From: Phocaeicola faecium | GTDB taxonomy: Bacteria; Bacteroidota; Bacteroidia; Bacteroidales; Bacteroidaceae | Reading direction: 5' to 3' | NCBI RefSeq assembly: GCF_014837055.1 | Contig: NZ_JACSPQ010000001.1 | Coordinates: 1,111,970-1,175,969 of the forward strand | DNA: 64,000 bases | Part shown: one piece after another, positions 33,748-42,699 of the stretch | How positions within the stretch are numbered: the stretch's first letter is position 1 | Layout: every line of letters begins with the position of its first letter | Program-made: the position numbers and the translations under genes | The notes under the pieces: model-generated | Told to the model about the DNA's origin: nothing | What the model saw: the letters and a program-made list of their open reading frames with translations, nothing else | Database searches by the model: none

Positions 33748-34677
33748 ATGAACAAACCTTTAATCGGAATATTTTTCATATCCATTTTGCTGGCAGCGTT
33801 TAGTTCGTGTACCACTCCCGAAGGGAAAACCAAAATAGTAATCAATGAGGTTTTAATTGATAATGAAAGCAACTTCGAGGACGATTACGGCGTACACAGC
33901 GGATGGGTTGAAATATTCAATACCTCTTACAATAGTGTTAATCTGGCAGGATGTTACCTGAAAGTTAGCAGCGAACCGGGAGATACGGTTTCTTATTTTA
34001 TACCGAAAGGCGATGTGCTAACAGCCATCAGCCCGCGCCAACACGCTCTTTTTTGGGCAGACGGCACTCCACGCAGAGGAACGTTCCACACCAACTTTGT
34101 GTTAAGCAAAACAAATGATAACTGGGTAGGACTTTATGATTCCGGCAGAAATTTACTCGACCAAATAGTAGTACCTGCCGGCATTTTGAAAACAAACCAG
34201 TCTTATGCACGAGTAAGCGATGGTTCAAACGAATGGGAGGTCAAAGATGACAGCGAAACCAAATATGTTACGCCCAGTACGAACAACCAAACGCTGGAAG
34301 GAAACCCGAAGATGGATAAGTTTGAACAACATGACTCTGTGGGTATCGGTATGACGATAACTGCAATGTGCGTAGTGTTCACCGGTCTTATCCTACTTTA
34401 CCTCTGCTTCAAGTTAGTCGGCAAAATTGCTATCAAGCTGCGCAAACGCAACGCCATGATAGCGCATAACATTACCGATAAACAGGAAGCTAAAGACCGC
34501 AAGTTCGGAGAAACTCCGGGCGACGTAATTGCTGCCATATCTATGGCGTTACACGAAGCTCAGGGAGCCGACCACGATGTGGAAGAAACCATTCTTACCA
34601 TCAGCCGCGTAAAGAGAAGCTACTCTCCGTGGAGTTCGAAGATTTATACCTTACGCGAAAATCCTCATAAGAAATAA
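33748..34677 (+). CDS. Lamin-tail-domain lipoprotein fused to an OadG-like gamma subunit
   Basis: 309 residues. A signal peptide with lipobox (LLAAFSSC, Cys21) precedes a lamin-tail (LTD) domain (about 25-175; VINEVLIDNES, SGWVEIFNTSYNSVNLAGCYL). A single membrane segment (about 205-230; MTITAMCVVFTGLILLYLCF) resembles OadG, and the tail is cytoplasmic. OadG-type subunits hold the decarboxylase complex together at the membrane; here an outward-facing LTD domain has been added. The operon position between alpha and carrier matches the gamma subunit role. Confidence 0.8.
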   Translation: MNKPLIGIFFISILLAAFSSCTTPEGKTKIVINEVLIDNESNFEDDYGVHSGWVEIFNTSYNSVNLAGCYLKVSSEPGDTVSYFIPKGDVLTAISPRQHALFWADGTPRRGTFHTNFVLSKTNDNWVGLYDSGRNLLDQIVVPAGILKTNQSYARVSDGSNEWEVKDDSETKYVTPSTNNQTLEGNPKMDKFEQHDSVGIGMTITAMCVVFTGLILLYLCFKLVGKIAIKLRKRNAMIAHNITDKQEAKDRKFGETPGDVIAAISMALHEAQGADHDVEETILTISRVKRSYSPWSSKIYTLRENPHKK

Positions 34678-34697
34678 CCCGCTAACGATTAATAACC

Positions 34698-35126
34698 ATG
34701 AAAGAATATAGATACAAAATCAACGGAAATCTTTACAAGGTAACCGTAGGAGATATTGAAGACAACAATGTACACGTAGAAGTCAACGGAACAGCATACA
34801 CCGTAGAGTTAGAAAAGAAATCTTCTCCTAAAATAAAACCGGTGGTACGTACAGCTTCTACCAGCCCGGCTACACCGCCTCCCGCTGTGACCCGTCCTAC
34901 ACTGGCAAGTAGCAAATCGGGACTGAAATCTCCGCTACCGGGAGTAATCCTCGAAATTAAAGTAAAAGAAGGTGATACCGTAAAACGTGGACAAACCCTG
35001 ATTGTGCTCGAAGCCATGAAAATGGAAAACGACATCAAGGCAGACCGAGACGGCAAAGTTACCGCTATCAAAGTCAACAAAGGAGATTCTATTCTTGAAG
35101 GTACAGACCTCATAATCATTGAATAA
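34698..35126 (+). CDS. mmdC: Biotin carboxyl carrier protein of the decarboxylase
   Basis: 142 residues. An N-terminal domain is joined by a Pro/Ala-rich linker (about 55-70) to the biotinyl domain; LEAMKMEND carries the biotinylated Lys108. It shuttles the carboxyl group between the transferase and the membrane subunit. A Pro/Ala linker of this kind gives the swinging arm its reach. Confidence 0.92.
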   Translation: MKEYRYKINGNLYKVTVGDIEDNNVHVEVNGTAYTVELEKKSSPKIKPVVRTASTSPATPPPAVTRPTLASSKSGLKSPLPGVILEIKVKEGDTVKRGQTLIVLEAMKMENDIKADRDGKVTAIKVNKGDSILEGTDLIIIE

Positions 35127-35128
35127 CT

Positions 35129-36289
35129 ATGGGAGAATTTGTTAATTTCTTACAGAATAACTTGGCGGATTTCTGGACATATACCGGATTTCATAATGCA
35201 ACTTACCAACATTTTATCATGATTGGTGTCGGTATATTCTTCATTTATCTTGCCGTGGCTAAAGAATTCGAGCCAATGTTATTGATACCTATCGGATTCG
35301 GTATGCTGGTAGGAAACATTCCATTCAATATGGAAGCGGGATTACAAGTAGGTATTTACGAACAAGGCTCAGTGTTAAACATCCTATATCAAGGTGTAAC
35401 GTCGGGATGGTATCCGCCCCTTATCTTCCTCGGTATCGGGGCGATGACGGACTTCTCGGCATTGATTTCCAATCCCAAACTGATGCTTATTGGTGCAGCA
35501 GCCCAGTTCGGTATCTTCGGTGCATACATGATTGCGCTTGAGTTGGGTTTCGACCCCATGCAGGCAGCCGCTATCGGTATCATCGGTGGTGCAGACGGCC
35601 CGACGGCTATCTTCCTTTCATCCAAACTGGCTCCTAACCTGATGGGTGCGATTGCGGTATCTGCCTATTCATACATGGCACTCGTACCGGTTATCCAGCC
35701 ACCTATCATGCGCTTGCTGACCACGAAGAAAGAACGTGTTATCCACATGAAAGCTCCGCGTGCCGTATCGCATACCGAAAAGGTAATGTTCCCCATCATC
35801 GGTTTGCTGCTTACGTGCTTCCTCGTTCCTTCCGGTTTGCCGCTGTTAGGTATGTTGTTCTTCGGAAACTTGCTGAAAGAAAGCGGAGTAACCCGCCGTT
35901 TGGCAGAAACAGCACGCGGTCCGCTAATCGACACCATCACCATCTTGTTGGGATTGACAGTAGGTGCATCCACACAAGCATCCGAATTCCTTACCGTTAA
36001 TTCTATCTTAATATTTGTATTGGGAGCATTGTCTTTCGTCATTGCTACGGCATCGGGTGTATTGTTCGTCAAAATCTTTAACCTGATACTGAGCAAAGAC
36101 AATAAGATTAACCCGCTGATTGGTAACGCCGGTGTATCTGCCGTACCCGATTCAGCCCGTATTTCTCAAATCATCGGATTGGAATACGACCCTACCAACT
36201 ATCTGCTGATGCACGCCATGGGTCCGAACGTAGCCGGAGTGATCGGTTCGGCTGTAGCTGCCGGTATCTTGTTGGGCTTCCTTGTATGA
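35129..36289 (+). CDS. mmdB: Na+-pumping methylmalonyl-CoA decarboxylase beta subunit
   Basis: 386 residues, about 10 hydrophobic segments. The conserved GFDPMQAAAIGIIGGADGPTA (shown in part: IGIIGGADGPTAIFLSSKLA) holds the Asp residue for Na+ binding in the OadB family. The enzyme releases CO2 from carboxybiotin and exports Na+. It is the last gene of the operon; a strong terminator follows. Length and topology are normal. Confidence 0.92.
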   Translation: MGEFVNFLQNNLADFWTYTGFHNATYQHFIMIGVGIFFIYLAVAKEFEPMLLIPIGFGMLVGNIPFNMEAGLQVGIYEQGSVLNILYQGVTSGWYPPLIFLGIGAMTDFSALISNPKLMLIGAAAQFGIFGAYMIALELGFDPMQAAAIGIIGGADGPTAIFLSSKLAPNLMGAIAVSAYSYMALVPVIQPPIMRLLTTKKERVIHMKAPRAVSHTEKVMFPIIGLLLTCFLVPSGLPLLGMLFFGNLLKESGVTRRLAETARGPLIDTITILLGLTVGASTQASEFLTVNSILIFVLGALSFVIATASGVLFVKIFNLILSKDNKINPLIGNAGVSAVPDSARISQIIGLEYDPTNYLLMHAMGPNVAGVIGSAVAAGILLGFLV

Positions 36290-36320
36290 TGAAGTAAAAA
36301 TACTAAAATCATAAAACAGC

Positions 36321-36358
36321 CGGGGCTTGAGTGGTAAAATCATTCAAGCCCCGTTTTT
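36321..36358 (+). terminator. Terminator of the decarboxylase operon
   Basis: CGGGGCTTGA and TCAAGCCCCG form a 10-bp perfect stem, 13-nt loop, followed by TTTTT. In the rest of the 36290-36669 gap I see only the -7 box of the next gene and AT-rich DNA. Confidence 0.9.
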
Positions 36359-36631
36359 GTATCCATCAATTCCGCCAAACTCAGCCTTGCATCCTCCCCA
36401 AAAACACTACCGTTAGTATTACTAATCGCATACGGATAAGTTACTCCATTCTATTCGGAAGACCACTTCACCCATGCGGTAGGAATTTTTCCGGAATAAA
36501 ACCGGATAAAATTAAACAAATCCGGTCAGAATAACTTTTCATTTTACCCCGTTTTCTTGATTTATATCATGAAAAACCTGCAAATCCATACATTTTTTAT
36601 GCTTCATACTCGGAAAAGAATACAAACATTA

Positions 36632-36639
36632 TAACTTTG
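36632..36639 (+). promoter_or_regulatory. -7 box of the amylase C-terminal-domain gene
   Basis: TAACTTTG matches TAnnTTTG 30 nt before the ATG; no convincing -33 box. Confidence 0.5.
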
Positions 36640-36669
36640 CCCATGCAAAACAACTAACTTAACAAGAAT

Positions 36670-36921
36670 ATGACAGCAAAAAAAACTGTAAAGTATTACA
36701 TCCCTCAGAAGGGAGTATACTTATACGCCTACACTCAGAATGGAAAAACAGAAATGATTGTATTAAACAGCACTGACAGCGAACAAGTGTTATCTGCCGA
36801 ACATTACAACGTGCTGACTAAAGACTCTAAATCAGGAAAAGAAATTGCAAGCGGAAAGAAAATCGACTTCTCTCAAAATTTAGTGCTATCGGCACGTAAA
36901 TCATTAAGTATAGAATTTTAA
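36670..36921 (+). CDS. Stand-alone cyclomaltodextrinase-type C-terminal domain
   Basis: 83 residues that match the C-terminal beta domain of GH13 cyclomaltodextrinases such as SusA (YIPQKGVYLYAYTQNGKTEM, then VLNSTDSEQVL). There is no catalytic domain upstream and no frameshifted remainder in the preceding 300 nt. An own -7 box and its own terminator suggest that it is expressed. It may be a captured domain with a new role, such as a binding or regulatory protein, or a relic. Confidence 0.75.
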   Translation: MTAKKTVKYYIPQKGVYLYAYTQNGKTEMIVLNSTDSEQVLSAEHYNVLTKDSKSGKEIASGKKIDFSQNLVLSARKSLSIEF

Positions 36922-36950
36922 GAACTCTAAGACATTTATGTCGATATTAT

Positions 36951-36996
36951 AAAAGCGCAATGTTTTGAAGTATAACACTTCGAATATTGCGCTTTT
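36951..36996. terminator. Bidirectional terminator hairpin
   Basis: AAAAGCGCAAT and ATTGCGCTTTT form an 11-bp stem; a U-tract exists on both strands. It separates the short gene from the convergent radical-SAM gene. Confidence 0.85.
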
Positions 36997-37036
36997 GTAT
37001 TAATATCCAATAAGCCATACGCCTATCATCATCTTC

Positions 37037-38299
37037 TCACTCCGAAAAATCCAACGTAAGCTGACGTTCGTCTATTACTTTTTTCGGCTTCGGCAACAGC
37101 AGTTTTCTAACAGCGGTGCTGCCGAGTTCATGAATCGTTTTTTCGGGCAATTCGTTACACGTTATAAAATATTGGGCTTTCTTGATTACGGCACCCATTT
37201 TCTTTAACTCATAAAAGCCGATGCGAGAGAAACGACGAGATGCGACAATAAGCTTTGCCGAACGAGTGCCTATGCCCGGAACACGCAACAGAACTTCGTA
37301 ATCGGCCGTGTTGATATTCACAGGAAAAAACTCAGGATGGCGAAGCGCCCACGAAAGTTTGGGGTCAATTTCCAAATCCAAGTCGGGAACGTCATCGTTC
37401 ACCAGTTCATCTACTTTGAACTGATAGTAACGCAACAGCCAGTCGGCTTGATAGAGACGGTTCTCACGCACTAAAGGAGGCTGTTTCAAGGCAGGAAGCC
37501 GCTTGTCGTAAGTGTTCACTGAAATGTAACCGGAGTAATAGACACGCTTCATTGTAGGGTGCTGATAGAGCGATGACGAAACGTTTAATATGTCTTTGTC
37601 TGTTTCGGAGGTTGCACCCACTATCATCTGTGTGCTTTGACCTGCAGGGGCAAAGCGGGGAGCATAACGATACTTTTTCCGTTCTTCGGAACTCTCCAGA
37701 ATGCCCTGTTGGATGTAACGCATGGGCTGATACACACTCCGATGGTCTTTTTCCGGAGCAAGGCGTTTTAAGTTTTCTTCCGTAGGAATCTCCAGATTCA
37801 CACTAAGGCGGTCGGCATAACGCCCGGCTTCGCGCACCAGTTCTTCGCTTGCTCCGGGAATACTTTTCAGATGGATATATCCGTTGAAACGGTGTACCTC
37901 GCGCAGGTCTTTCGCCACACGCACGAGGCGTTCCATCGTATAATCGGGGTTACGCACCACTCCCGAACTAAGAAACAGTCCTTCGATATAATTTCTACGA
38001 TAAAACTCAATGGTCAGTTCCACCAACTCCGATACCGAAAGCGTGGCACGCGGAATGTCGTTGCTGATGCGGTTGATGCAGTACGCACAATCGTAAATGC
38101 AGTAATTCGTCAGCATGATTTTAAGCAGAGAGATACACCTCCCGTCCTCCGAAAAGCTGTGGCAAATCCCCCACCCGCTCACCGTGTTACCCAGTCCGCC
38201 TTTGATGTTCCGGCGAGACGTGCCGCTCGATGCGCAAGAGACATCGTACTTTGCCGATTCTGCCAGCACCTTTAATTTATGGATTACCTGCTCGTTCAT
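37037..38299 (-). CDS. Radical-SAM protein of putative DNA modification/repair
   Basis: The chosen start is the ATG at 38297-38299 (MNEQVIHKLKVLAESAKYD); a longer ORF overlaps the promoter of the next gene. The 420-residue protein has the 4Fe-4S motif CIYDCAYC, the conserved GGLGNTVSGWGICHSF, and a helix-hairpin-helix (RVPGIGTRSAKLIVASR, near the C-terminus). It matches the TIGR03916-type radical-SAM DNA protein. The C-terminus RQLTLDFSE carries a QLxLxF clamp-like motif. The usual partner gene is not next to it. Confidence 0.85.
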   Translation of the reverse strand: MNEQVIHKLKVLAESAKYDVSCASSGTSRRNIKGGLGNTVSGWGICHSFSEDGRCISLLKIMLTNYCIYDCAYCINRISNDIPRATLSVSELVELTIEFYRRNYIEGLFLSSGVVRNPDYTMERLVRVAKDLREVHRFNGYIHLKSIPGASEELVREAGRYADRLSVNLEIPTEENLKRLAPEKDHRSVYQPMRYIQQGILESSEERKKYRYAPRFAPAGQSTQMIVGATSETDKDILNVSSSLYQHPTMKRVYYSGYISVNTYDKRLPALKQPPLVRENRLYQADWLLRYYQFKVDELVNDDVPDLDLEIDPKLSWALRHPEFFPVNINTADYEVLLRVPGIGTRSAKLIVASRRFSRIGFYELKKMGAVIKKAQYFITCNELPEKTIHELGSTAVRKLLLPKPKKVIDERQLTLDFSE

Positions 38300-38410
38300 G
38301 CGAAAACTTTTATCACAAACAAAGTTAGTTACTCTGACTGAACCATGCAACGACTTTATGAAATTTATCGTACCTTTGCACGTCAAATAAAAACAAACCG
38401 ATTCTGCTAT

Positions 38411-39316
38411 ATGTGGTTACTACTTGCTTTCTGCTCGGCAGCGTTGCTGGGCTTTTATGATGTTTTCAAAAAAAAATCGCTGGCAAATAATGCCGTATTA
38501 CCCGTTTTGGGACTGAATACGCTGTTTTCAAGCCTGATATTTCTACCGTTTATTCTTATTTCTTACCTCAAACCGGAATGGCTGGCGCAGACACTTTTTT
38601 TCGTTCCGCACGCAGGATGGGAAGTGCATAAGTTTATCATACTCAAGTCGCTAATCGTGTTGTCATCGTGGACGTTTGGATATTTCGGCATGAAGCACCT
38701 GCCCCTTACCATCGTAGGTCCGATTAACGCCACCCGTCCGGTGATGACGCTGGTAGGCGCACTGCTTATTTTCGGAGAGCGACTGAACGTATATCAGTGG
38801 ATAGGCGTACTGCTTGCCATCGTTTCGTTTTTCATGCTGAGCCGATCGGGGAAAAAAGAGGGCATCGACTTTCAGCATAACAAGTGGATATGGTTTGTGG
38901 TACTTGCTGCCGTATTGGGAGCTGTGAGCGGACTGTACGACAAATACCTCATGAAGCAATTCAATAACATGGTGGTACAGTCGTGGTACAACATTTACCA
39001 ACTGTTTCTGATGGGCGGCGTGCTGATGTTCCTCTGGCTGCCGCGCCGTAAAACCACCACACCTTTCCGTTGGGACTGGTGTATTATCCTGATTTCCGTA
39101 TTCCTTTCGGCTGCCGACTTTGTTTACTTTTACGCACTGAGCATGGACGGCTCGATGATTTCCATCGTGTCAATGGTACGCCGAGGAAGCGTAATCGTTT
39201 CTTTCCTGTTTGGCGCAATGGTATTCCGCGAAAAGAATCTCAAGAGCAAAGCCATCGACCTCGTGCTGGTACTTATCGGGATGGTTTTCCTTTATTTGGG
39301 CAACGTGTTGGGCTGA
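38411..39316 (+). CDS. EamA/DMT-family transporter
   Basis: 301 residues from the ATG at 38411 (MWLLLAFCSAALLGFYDVF); an upstream frame to 38345 includes the -7 box TACCTTTG (38371-38378), so the shorter start is preferred. Ten hydrophobic segments and two EamA repeats are visible, including GPINATRPVMTLVGALLIFGE. Such proteins export or import amino acids, nucleosides or related metabolites; the substrate is unknown. The last 44 nt overlap the Fur-family gene, which is convergent. Confidence 0.85.
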   Translation: MWLLLAFCSAALLGFYDVFKKKSLANNAVLPVLGLNTLFSSLIFLPFILISYLKPEWLAQTLFFVPHAGWEVHKFIILKSLIVLSSWTFGYFGMKHLPLTIVGPINATRPVMTLVGALLIFGERLNVYQWIGVLLAIVSFFMLSRSGKKEGIDFQHNKWIWFVVLAAVLGAVSGLYDKYLMKQFNNMVVQSWYNIYQLFLMGGVLMFLWLPRRKTTTPFRWDWCIILISVFLSAADFVYFYALSMDGSMISIVSMVRRGSVIVSFLFGAMVFREKNLKSKAIDLVLVLIGMVFLYLGNVLG

Positions 39317-39737
39317 CGTGTTTCGCACACTCGGCACACGTCCCTTTCACGATGTAATTTACTTTCCGCGCGATGAATCCTTCGGGGATGTCAACGTGAG
39401 GAATGAGGTCTTGATCCAAGCAATAGGTTTTTCCGCAACACTCGCAGTAGAAATGGCAGTGTTCTTCTTCGTTGGTGCAATGTCCGTGGTTATGACAGAG
39501 GCAGTATTTCAACGAACCGCTTCCGTCGTCTACACTATGAATAAGCCGGTGTTCGTGAAAAAGTGTCAAAGTACGGAAAATAACAGACTTGTCGATGCTC
39601 TGCAACTGTGCCTCCAGACTGCCCAAACTGAATGTATCCTTCGTTCCGGCTATGGCTTCATAGATTAAAAGACGGGTAGATGTAGGGCGTATTCCCGTCT
39701 CTTCCAATATAGAACTATAGTCTTGCGCTTTTTTCAT
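39273..39737 (-). CDS. Fur/Zur-family metalloregulator
   Basis: 154 residues. An N-terminal winged helix (RPTSTRLLIYEAI; SVIFRTLTLFHEHRLIHSV) is followed by the metal-binding region: HNHGHCTNEEEHCHFYCECC and GTCAECAK, with CxxC pairs and a His cluster. This resembles Zur/Fur-type iron or zinc repressors. It overlaps the convergent transporter gene. Confidence 0.85.
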   Translation of the reverse strand: MKKAQDYSSILEETGIRPTSTRLLIYEAIAGTKDTFSLGSLEAQLQSIDKSVIFRTLTLFHEHRLIHSVDDGSGSLKYCLCHNHGHCTNEEEHCHFYCECCGKTYCLDQDLIPHVDIPEGFIARKVNYIVKGTCAECAKHVSPTRCPNKGKPSR

Positions 39738-39794
39738 GTTTCTTTGTCAATTATGCCTTTATTCCAACTATAAAGTTACGGGCATAAAAATAAA

Positions 39795-39834
39795 AAAACA
39801 TGCTTACATTTTAAACAAAATATAAGCATGTTTT
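39795..39834 (-). terminator. Palindromic terminator between META-lipoprotein and Fur genes
   Basis: AAAACATGCTTA and TAAGCATGTTTT form a 12-bp perfect stem with a 16-nt loop. It ends the minus-strand META gene transcript (stop at 39890). Confidence 0.75.
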
Positions 39835-39889
39835 CTAAGAGCCTGTTTAAATTTTCCAATAAGTTGTTTTTATCAGCTTCCCTTTGAGT

Positions 39890-40675
39890 TTATTTCCGGC
39901 TCAATGTTATTACTGTTGTTCCTTCCCCGTCGACCAGAAGCATTGTTCCGTTTTCATCCAAACTGAAACTGCGAACTTTATCCAAAGCCCCCAATACTTG
40001 ACGCTCAATATCCATATCCGGACAAGACATCATCGTAGAAATCATTTGAGTGAAACGTAAAGAAGAGGCTTTATCTGCTTCTTGCTCAAATCCACCATTA
40101 ATGACATTGCAACCCGCATTTCCGTGAACCCGCTTTTCGGCTACATTAAAAGCGAGAAAAGGAGCTTTCTCCATTCCGCCCAATTCAAAATTATATACCG
40201 AAACGATATTCCATTCACCTTCCAAGTCTTTCACCGAAACTTCCGGCTGCAAACGTTTTTCCAGCTTCATAATCTGCTTACCTTCAGAATCATTCAATGA
40301 CAATCCGCTTTTTGTTTCCTCGTATCCTGCTACTTTATCAAGTGCTTCTACCACTTTGCGTTCGGTTTCCATATCAGGACACATCATACGTGTTGTTGCC
40401 ACGGAAGCGAAATGGATTTTTCCGGGTTGGATGGAATCAAAATCCAGACTGCCCATCATGCGGTTACATCCCGCATTTCCGTAAATTCGTTTTTCTTTCA
40501 TGTCCATTCCCAGATAGGGAAGGTTTTCTGCCGTTATTTTTTCACCATTAACTTCTACGATGTTCCACTCTCCTGCCAAATCGACAGACGAAATAGCTTT
40601 GCTACCTGTTCCGCAACTGTTCATCATCAGCAAAACGCCGCCTGCAACCACACTTAACATTTTCTTATTTACCAT
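39890..40675 (-). CDS. Lipoprotein with two META/HslJ domains
   Basis: The chosen start is the ATG at 40673-40675 (MVNKKMLSVVAGGVLLMMNSC), giving a signal peptide and lipobox Cys21. Two homologous META domains follow (about 35-140 and 150-260), each with a GEWN opening, a GNAGCN box and an MMxCPDM segment. HslJ-type META domains are linked to stress resistance at the envelope. The gene duplication within one chain is common in Bacteroidetes. A -7 box TATTTTTG (minus, 40703-40710) lies upstream. Confidence 0.88.
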   Translation of the reverse strand: MVNKKMLSVVAGGVLLMMNSCGTGSKAISSVDLAGEWNIVEVNGEKITAENLPYLGMDMKEKRIYGNAGCNRMMGSLDFDSIQPGKIHFASVATTRMMCPDMETERKVVEALDKVAGYEETKSGLSLNDSEGKQIMKLEKRLQPEVSVKDLEGEWNIVSVYNFELGGMEKAPFLAFNVAEKRVHGNAGCNVINGGFEQEADKASSLRFTQMISTMMSCPDMDIERQVLGALDKVRSFSLDENGTMLLVDGEGTTVITLSRK

Positions 40676-40909
40676 AAATTTCCAATTTAATATTCTCTGG
40701 TACAAAAATACAGAGATATTCCGAATACTGCATCCTATTTTAATTTTTTACTTAAACATGGAACTATTTTAACCTATTTGAGAGGGCAGACGGCGTAATA
40801 AACCACTACCGAATGGTTACAGGAAAACTGTCAGAAAAAAATCCCCGCCATCCATCGCGCAAATACAGGCAACGGATAACGGGAATCTAACTAAAGCAAC
40901 TATTCTTGT

Positions 40910-42178
40910 TTATTCTGTATAGCGTTCAATCGTTTGTTCACGGTCGGGACCTACAGAAACAATCTTAATGGGCGCACCAAGTTGTTCCTCCAAGAATGAG
41001 ATATAAGCATTAAACTCTTCGGGGAATTCATCTTCGCTGGTCATGTGAGTCATGTCTGTCTTCCATCCGGGCATTTCCACATAAACAGGTTCCACACCTT
41101 CGGAAATATCATAGGGGAAATAATCGATTTCCTCTCCGTTTACCTTGTATGCCACACATGCTTTTATCGTATCGAAGCCATCAAGCACATCGCTCTTCAT
41201 CAGGATAAGCTGGGTTACGCCGTTTACCATGATGGAATAACGCAAGGCAACCAAGTCTACCCATCCGCAGCGACGTTCACGTCCGGTAACAGCTCCGTAT
41301 TCATGTCCTAAATCGCGAATGGTTTTGCCGGTTTCATCAAATAATTCAGTAGGGAACGGACCTGCTCCTACACGTGTGCAATAAGCCTTCATGATGCCAT
41401 ACACCTCTCCTATTTTATTCGGAGCAATACCCAAACCGGTACATGCACCTGCACAAACGGTATTAGAGGAAGTAACAAACGGATAAGAACCGAAATCAAC
41501 ATCGAGCATTGTTCCTTGAGCACCCTCACACAATACGCTTTTTCCTTCTTTCAGCAGATTGTTTACTTCATGTTCGCTATCTACCAAATGGAACTGACGC
41601 AGGTATTCAATACCTTCCAGCCATGTCTTTTCCAAATCGGTAACATCGTATTCGTAGTTCAGGCTCTTCAAAATCTTTTCATGACGGGCCTTTGCAGCAG
41701 CATATTTTGCTTCAAAATCATGAAGGATATCGCCTACACGCAAACCGTTACGACTAACCTTATCCGTGTAAGTAGGACCAATACCTTTACCCGTAGTACC
41801 TACTTTGGCATCGCCTTTAGCAGCCTCATAAGCTGCATCCAAAATACGGTGAGTAGGCAAGATAAGATGAGCTTTCTTTGATATATGCAAACGTTCTTTC
41901 AACGGATGTCCGCTGGCTTCCAATGCTTCGGCCTCAGCTTTAAACAAAGCGGGGTCAAGCACAACACCGTTTCCTATTATATTTATTTTATCACCCTGAA
42001 ATATTCCTGAAGGAATAGAACGGAGTACATACTTCTGACCTTCGAACTCAAGAGTATGGCCTGCATTCGGTCCGCCCTGAAAACGAGCTACTACATCATA
42101 ACGGGGAGTCAATACATCGACAACTTTACCCTTGCCTTCATCGCCCCACTGCAAACCTAATAAAACATCTACTTTCAT
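40910..42178 (-). CDS. purA: Adenylosuccinate synthetase
   Basis: 422 residues, of normal length. It catalyses the GTP-dependent addition of aspartate to IMP, the first committed step to AMP. GLQWGDEGKGKVVD is the P-loop/catalytic start, GPNAGHT and TTGKGIGPTYTDK follow, and VTGRERRCGWVDL is the GTP/IMP-binding region. It lies 10 nt after a Fur-type regulator gene in the same direction, so both may share a transcript. Confidence 0.97.
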   Translation of the reverse strand: MKVDVLLGLQWGDEGKGKVVDVLTPRYDVVARFQGGPNAGHTLEFEGQKYVLRSIPSGIFQGDKINIIGNGVVLDPALFKAEAEALEASGHPLKERLHISKKAHLILPTHRILDAAYEAAKGDAKVGTTGKGIGPTYTDKVSRNGLRVGDILHDFEAKYAAAKARHEKILKSLNYEYDVTDLEKTWLEGIEYLRQFHLVDSEHEVNNLLKEGKSVLCEGAQGTMLDVDFGSYPFVTSSNTVCAGACTGLGIAPNKIGEVYGIMKAYCTRVGAGPFPTELFDETGKTIRDLGHEYGAVTGRERRCGWVDLVALRYSIMVNGVTQLILMKSDVLDGFDTIKACVAYKVNGEEIDYFPYDISEGVEPVYVEMPGWKTDMTHMTSEDEFPEEFNAYISFLEEQLGAPIKIVSVGPDREQTIERYTE

Positions 42179-42188
42179 GATAATTTTT

Positions 42189-42671
42189 CTATTTTAGTTT
42201 GTTTTTTCTACGTTTTCCTCCCATACATTTGCTGCATAACCCATAAATGTATAACGAATAGTGAGAAGCATGAAAATTTTTCAATTTCGTTTGTGCTATG
42301 GCTTGCTTCAAATTTTCATCTTCAAACTCCGTCACTTTCCCACAGCCTGTACAAATCAGATGATGATGGGTTTCATTCTTATACGAACGTTCATACTGAG
42401 ATGTATTTCCAAACTGGTGTTTAATAATCAGTCCGGCATCAATCAGCAATATGATAGTATTATAAAGAGTGGCACGGCTTACACGGAATTTTTCTTTTTC
42501 CGCCATGTAACTATACAGCATGTCTATATCGAAATGTCCCTTTATCGAATAAATCGTATCCAATATAGCATAACGTTCGGGCGTTTTTCGATGTCCGTTT
42601 TTTTGCAGATACTCCGTTAGTATCTGTTTCACCGTTTCTTTTACATTCTCTTCCATGCCATTATCGTTCAA
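42189..42671 (-). CDS. Fur-family transcriptional regulator
   Basis: 160 residues: an N-terminal winged helix (HRKTPERYAILDTIYSIKGH and FRVSRATLYNTIILL), followed by a metal site NETHHHLICTGCGKVTEFED and the CSKC pair near the end. It resembles Fur/PerR. It precedes purA in the same direction. Confidence 0.9.
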   Translation of the reverse strand: MNDNGMEENVKETVKQILTEYLQKNGHRKTPERYAILDTIYSIKGHFDIDMLYSYMAEKEKFRVSRATLYNTIILLIDAGLIIKHQFGNTSQYERSYKNETHHHLICTGCGKVTEFEDENLKQAIAQTKLKNFHASHYSLYIYGLCSKCMGGKRRKNKLK

Positions 42672-42699
42672 CGTCCAAAGATAACCTTTTTTGTGTAAT

